A DNA stretch of 64,000 nucleotides. Source: Helicobacter ganmani. GTDB taxonomy: Bacteria > Campylobacterota > Campylobacteria > Campylobacterales > Helicobacteraceae. Numbering within the stretch: the first letter of the stretch is position 1; the number at the start of each line of letters is the position of its first letter. The stretch covers positions 1 through 64,000 of the forward strand of contig NZ_NXLS01000011.1 of NCBI RefSeq assembly GCF_003364315.1, written 5' to 3'. This document shows positions 62,222 through 64,000 of the stretch, in pieces. The position numbers and the translations under genes are program-made. The notes under the pieces are model-generated. The model did not search any database. It was not told the origin of the DNA and saw only the letters and a program-made list of their open reading frames with translations.

Positions 62222-64000
62222 TCACATTTTGGAATCATAGGATTTATCAATATGAAAGGTGCGATAAAAACTTTCTAAATCTCCAAAATCACTTAATAAT
62301 CCAAGCCTTTCTAGCTTGTCTAAAACTTCGCGTGTGCAATCCGTTTCTTTTGGCCACTCACGCATATAATCATCACACAAGCCCTTATCGCACGCATCAA
62401 GCAATAAAGTTTTACCAATGATTTTTATATCACGTTTTGCGTCTGTATTATTCACCACGCGCCAAAGCAACATATAAAGATTTTCCAAATCGTTTTTAGC
62501 AAAATCCACAATCACCACAATACGCAAAAATCTTTGTAGAGATTCTATATCTGCAGAGGGTAGGCTCTCCAAATTTGCTTGCTCTAGTGCCAAAAATGCT
62601 TTTTTAAGACTTTCTTTTTTGTCTATTCCAACCAATACAATAGGATTCCTTGTGTCCTGATAAATTTGTCGCACACATTTCACTTCTCCGCTAACACGCA
62701 AAATTTCGCTCAATATTTTATATAATTGCTCCTCACTTGCAAATTCCAATGTACTTTCTATTTCGTCCTCACGAGTACAATCTAAGCCCAATTTTCCACC
62801 TTGAGCAAAACTAGGCGAAGCGTGGTCTAGCGCATCACATACTCCCTCACTCATTAGGCAATTCTGCACTGAAAAACGATTGAGAATATAAGGAATAATC
62901 TCTGCACTTTGCAAACTTGGCGCATTTTCTCCTACAAAAATCGCGTGTTTGACAAAACTCATCTGCCCCACACCCCAAAATGCGTGCATACTCTGCTGGG
63001 CAATATGGGGAAAACGCGCTTTGATTTTAGCCAAAATCAGATTATGAAACACGCCATTTTCAGGCATATAATAGTCTATCAAATTGGGGGTTGTGGTTTG
63101 CAAAAGAGGCAAAAAGATTCGCTCTGTGGGAAATCCTAAATATTTATCCTCCAAAGGTGGCTTACCGACAACCGTCGCAAGATAAATAGGATTTTTCTTG
63201 TGCGTGATTGCACTCACTTCTAACACCGGATAAGGTTCAATGGGGGTATAGAATCCCGTATGGTCGCCAAATCTCCCCTCCTCACGCATTGCACTAGGCT
63301 CAACAAATCCTTCAATCACAAAATCCGCATCATAAGGCACGCAAAGCTCATTGCTAACGCAACGTACCATTTTTGCACGGTTTTTGCGGATAAATCCATA
63401 CAGCATTAATTCAAATAAGCCATAAGGCAAAGGTGCAGTAGCGCACCAAGTATAGAGAGGATCGCCACCAATTGCGATGCTCACAGGCATTTTTTTGTTT
63501 GCTTTATGGTATTCCTCTAACAAACTCACGCTATCCTTATGCACTTGCCAATGCAATCCTAGATGATTTTTATCATACACCTGCAAACGATACATACCAA
63601 GATTCCTCACACTACCATCTAAACTCTGTGTATAACATTGCCCCATTGTGATAAATCTCCCCCCATCTTCACTCCAAGTTTTAAGAATCGGGATTGTGCT
63701 TAAATCTACTTCCGCCCCCCTTGAAATAACTTCTTGGCACAAGCCCTTTTCTTTGATAGTTTTAGGAGCTAAAAAGCGCAAATTCAACATTTTTGGGGCA
63801 ATTTTCAAAGCTTCTTTTAAGGATTTTGGGGGCTTAAGCTTGATAAGTTCTGCTACCTCTTGTGCGATTCCTTGCGTATCGCCTACAAGCAACTGCACAC
63901 GAGAAAAACTGCCAAAAAGATTCATTAGCACAGGGGTTTCATAGCTAATCTGCCGCGCCCTATCCACAGGATTAGTAAAAAGCAGAGCTTTGGAATTTTT
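62222..64000 (-). CDS. ubiD: UbiD-family decarboxylase, N-terminus outside the window
   Basis: The frame is open to the window edge, so the true start lies beyond 64000. Family motifs are ETPVLMNLFGSFSRVQLLV, GRFITMGQCYTQSLDGSVRNLGMYRLQV and the prFMN-site region MREEGRFGDHTGFYTPIEPYP with EDKYLGFPTERIF. UbiD enzymes remove carboxyl groups with prenylated flavin. In Campylobacterota, which make menaquinone by the futalosine route, such an enzyme serves quinone synthesis. The C-terminal half has no known extra domain. Confidence 0.9.
   Translation of the reverse strand, partial: KNSKALLFTNPVDRARQISYETPVLMNLFGSFSRVQLLVGDTQGIAQEVAELIKLKPPKSLKEALKIAPKMLNLRFLAPKTIKEKGLCQEVISRGAEVDLSTIPILKTWSEDGGRFITMGQCYTQSLDGSVRNLGMYRLQVYDKNHLGLHWQVHKDSVSLLEEYHKANKKMPVSIAIGGDPLYTWCATAPLPYGLFELMLYGFIRKNRAKMVRCVSNELCVPYDADFVIEGFVEPSAMREEGRFGDHTGFYTPIEPYPVLEVSAITHKKNPIYLATVVGKPPLEDKYLGFPTERIFLPLLQTTTPNLIDYYMPENGVFHNLILAKIKARFPHIAQQSMHAFWGVGQMSFVKHAIFVGENAPSLQSAEIIPYILNRFSVQNCLMSEGVCDALDHASPSFAQGGKLGLDCTREDEIESTLEFASEEQLYKILSEILRVSGEVKCVRQIYQDTRNPIVLVGIDKKESLKKAFLALEQANLESLPSADIESLQRFLRIVVIVDFAKNDLENLYMLLWRVVNNTDAKRDIKIIGKTLLLDACDKGLCDDYMREWPKETDCTREVLDKLERLGLLSDFGDLESFYRTFHIDKSYDSKM

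Noticed and set aside
63655-63720. Two C6 tracts in the UbiD-family gene as phase-variation sites
   Set aside because: Six bases is short for slippage, and the frame is intact through both.
1-64000. CRISPR arrays, rRNA genes, insertion sequences
   Set aside because: No regular direct repeats with spacers, no rRNA-like stretches and no transposase-like protein were seen on either strand.

Overview
The window is a low-GC chromosomal segment from a member of the Campylobacterota, most likely an enterohepatic Helicobacter. Three gene sets point there. The nuo operon has the NuoE/NuoF positions filled by two short unrelated proteins. There is a fused IspDF next to an HP1021-type atypical response regulator. 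The formate dehydrogenase cluster is of the selenocysteine type. The genus is inferred from gene content and remembered synteny; no search was run.

Layout. Positions 1-4386 look like an integrated plasmid or a remnant of one. A tight minus-strand cluster of six small genes (none with a known function) is followed by a very AT-rich stretch with two perfect inverted repeats. Beyond that lie a small membrane protein with a cationic tail and two tandem Rep_3-type replication initiators in the same reading frame, separated by one TAG. Housekeeping DNA starts at 4527: motA-motB-fliP, trmA, a PhzF-family protein, trmL, a thioesterase, murG, an HD-domain protein, and the classic rpmH-rnpA-yidD-yidC-jag-mnmE block (17.9-13.1 kb, minus strand). 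Next come a stand-alone biotin carboxylase, uppP, and an operon of ispDF, an HP1021-like regulator, a degenerate ATP-sulfurylase-like protein and pgpA.

From 24 to 38 kb are a chemoreceptor, a GlpC/GlcF-like Fe-S protein, hemN, argF, hypA, feoAB (with a Fur-box-like site), a YqiA-like esterase, tpx, tsaD, an agmatine deiminase, tRNA-Leu(UAG), and an FkbM-family methyltransferase interrupted at a G9 tract, which suggests phase variation in the OFF state. From 38.4 to 46.2 kb is a formate dehydrogenase operon transcribed leftwards: ferredoxin-like protein, TorD-like chaperone, small Tat protein, FdhA (in-frame UGA plus a SECIS-like hairpin), FdhB, FdhC, FdhD. From 46.4 to 60.4 kb is a complete 14-gene complex I operon without NADH-binding subunits. 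The window ends with a CvfB-like S1 protein, a small membrane protein and a UbiD-family decarboxylase that runs off the edge.

How they fit together. Formate dehydrogenase and complex I would both feed electrons to menaquinone, probably made through the futalosine route, in which UbiD-family decarboxylases act. FeoB, the Fe-S proteins and HemN supply iron and haem. The most notable points are the tandem in-frame Rep genes, the phase-variable methyltransferase, the selenocysteine FdhA, the degenerate ATP-sulfurylase-like protein in the regulator operon, and the charged additions to NuoG and NuoM. I found no rRNA, CRISPR array or insertion sequence.
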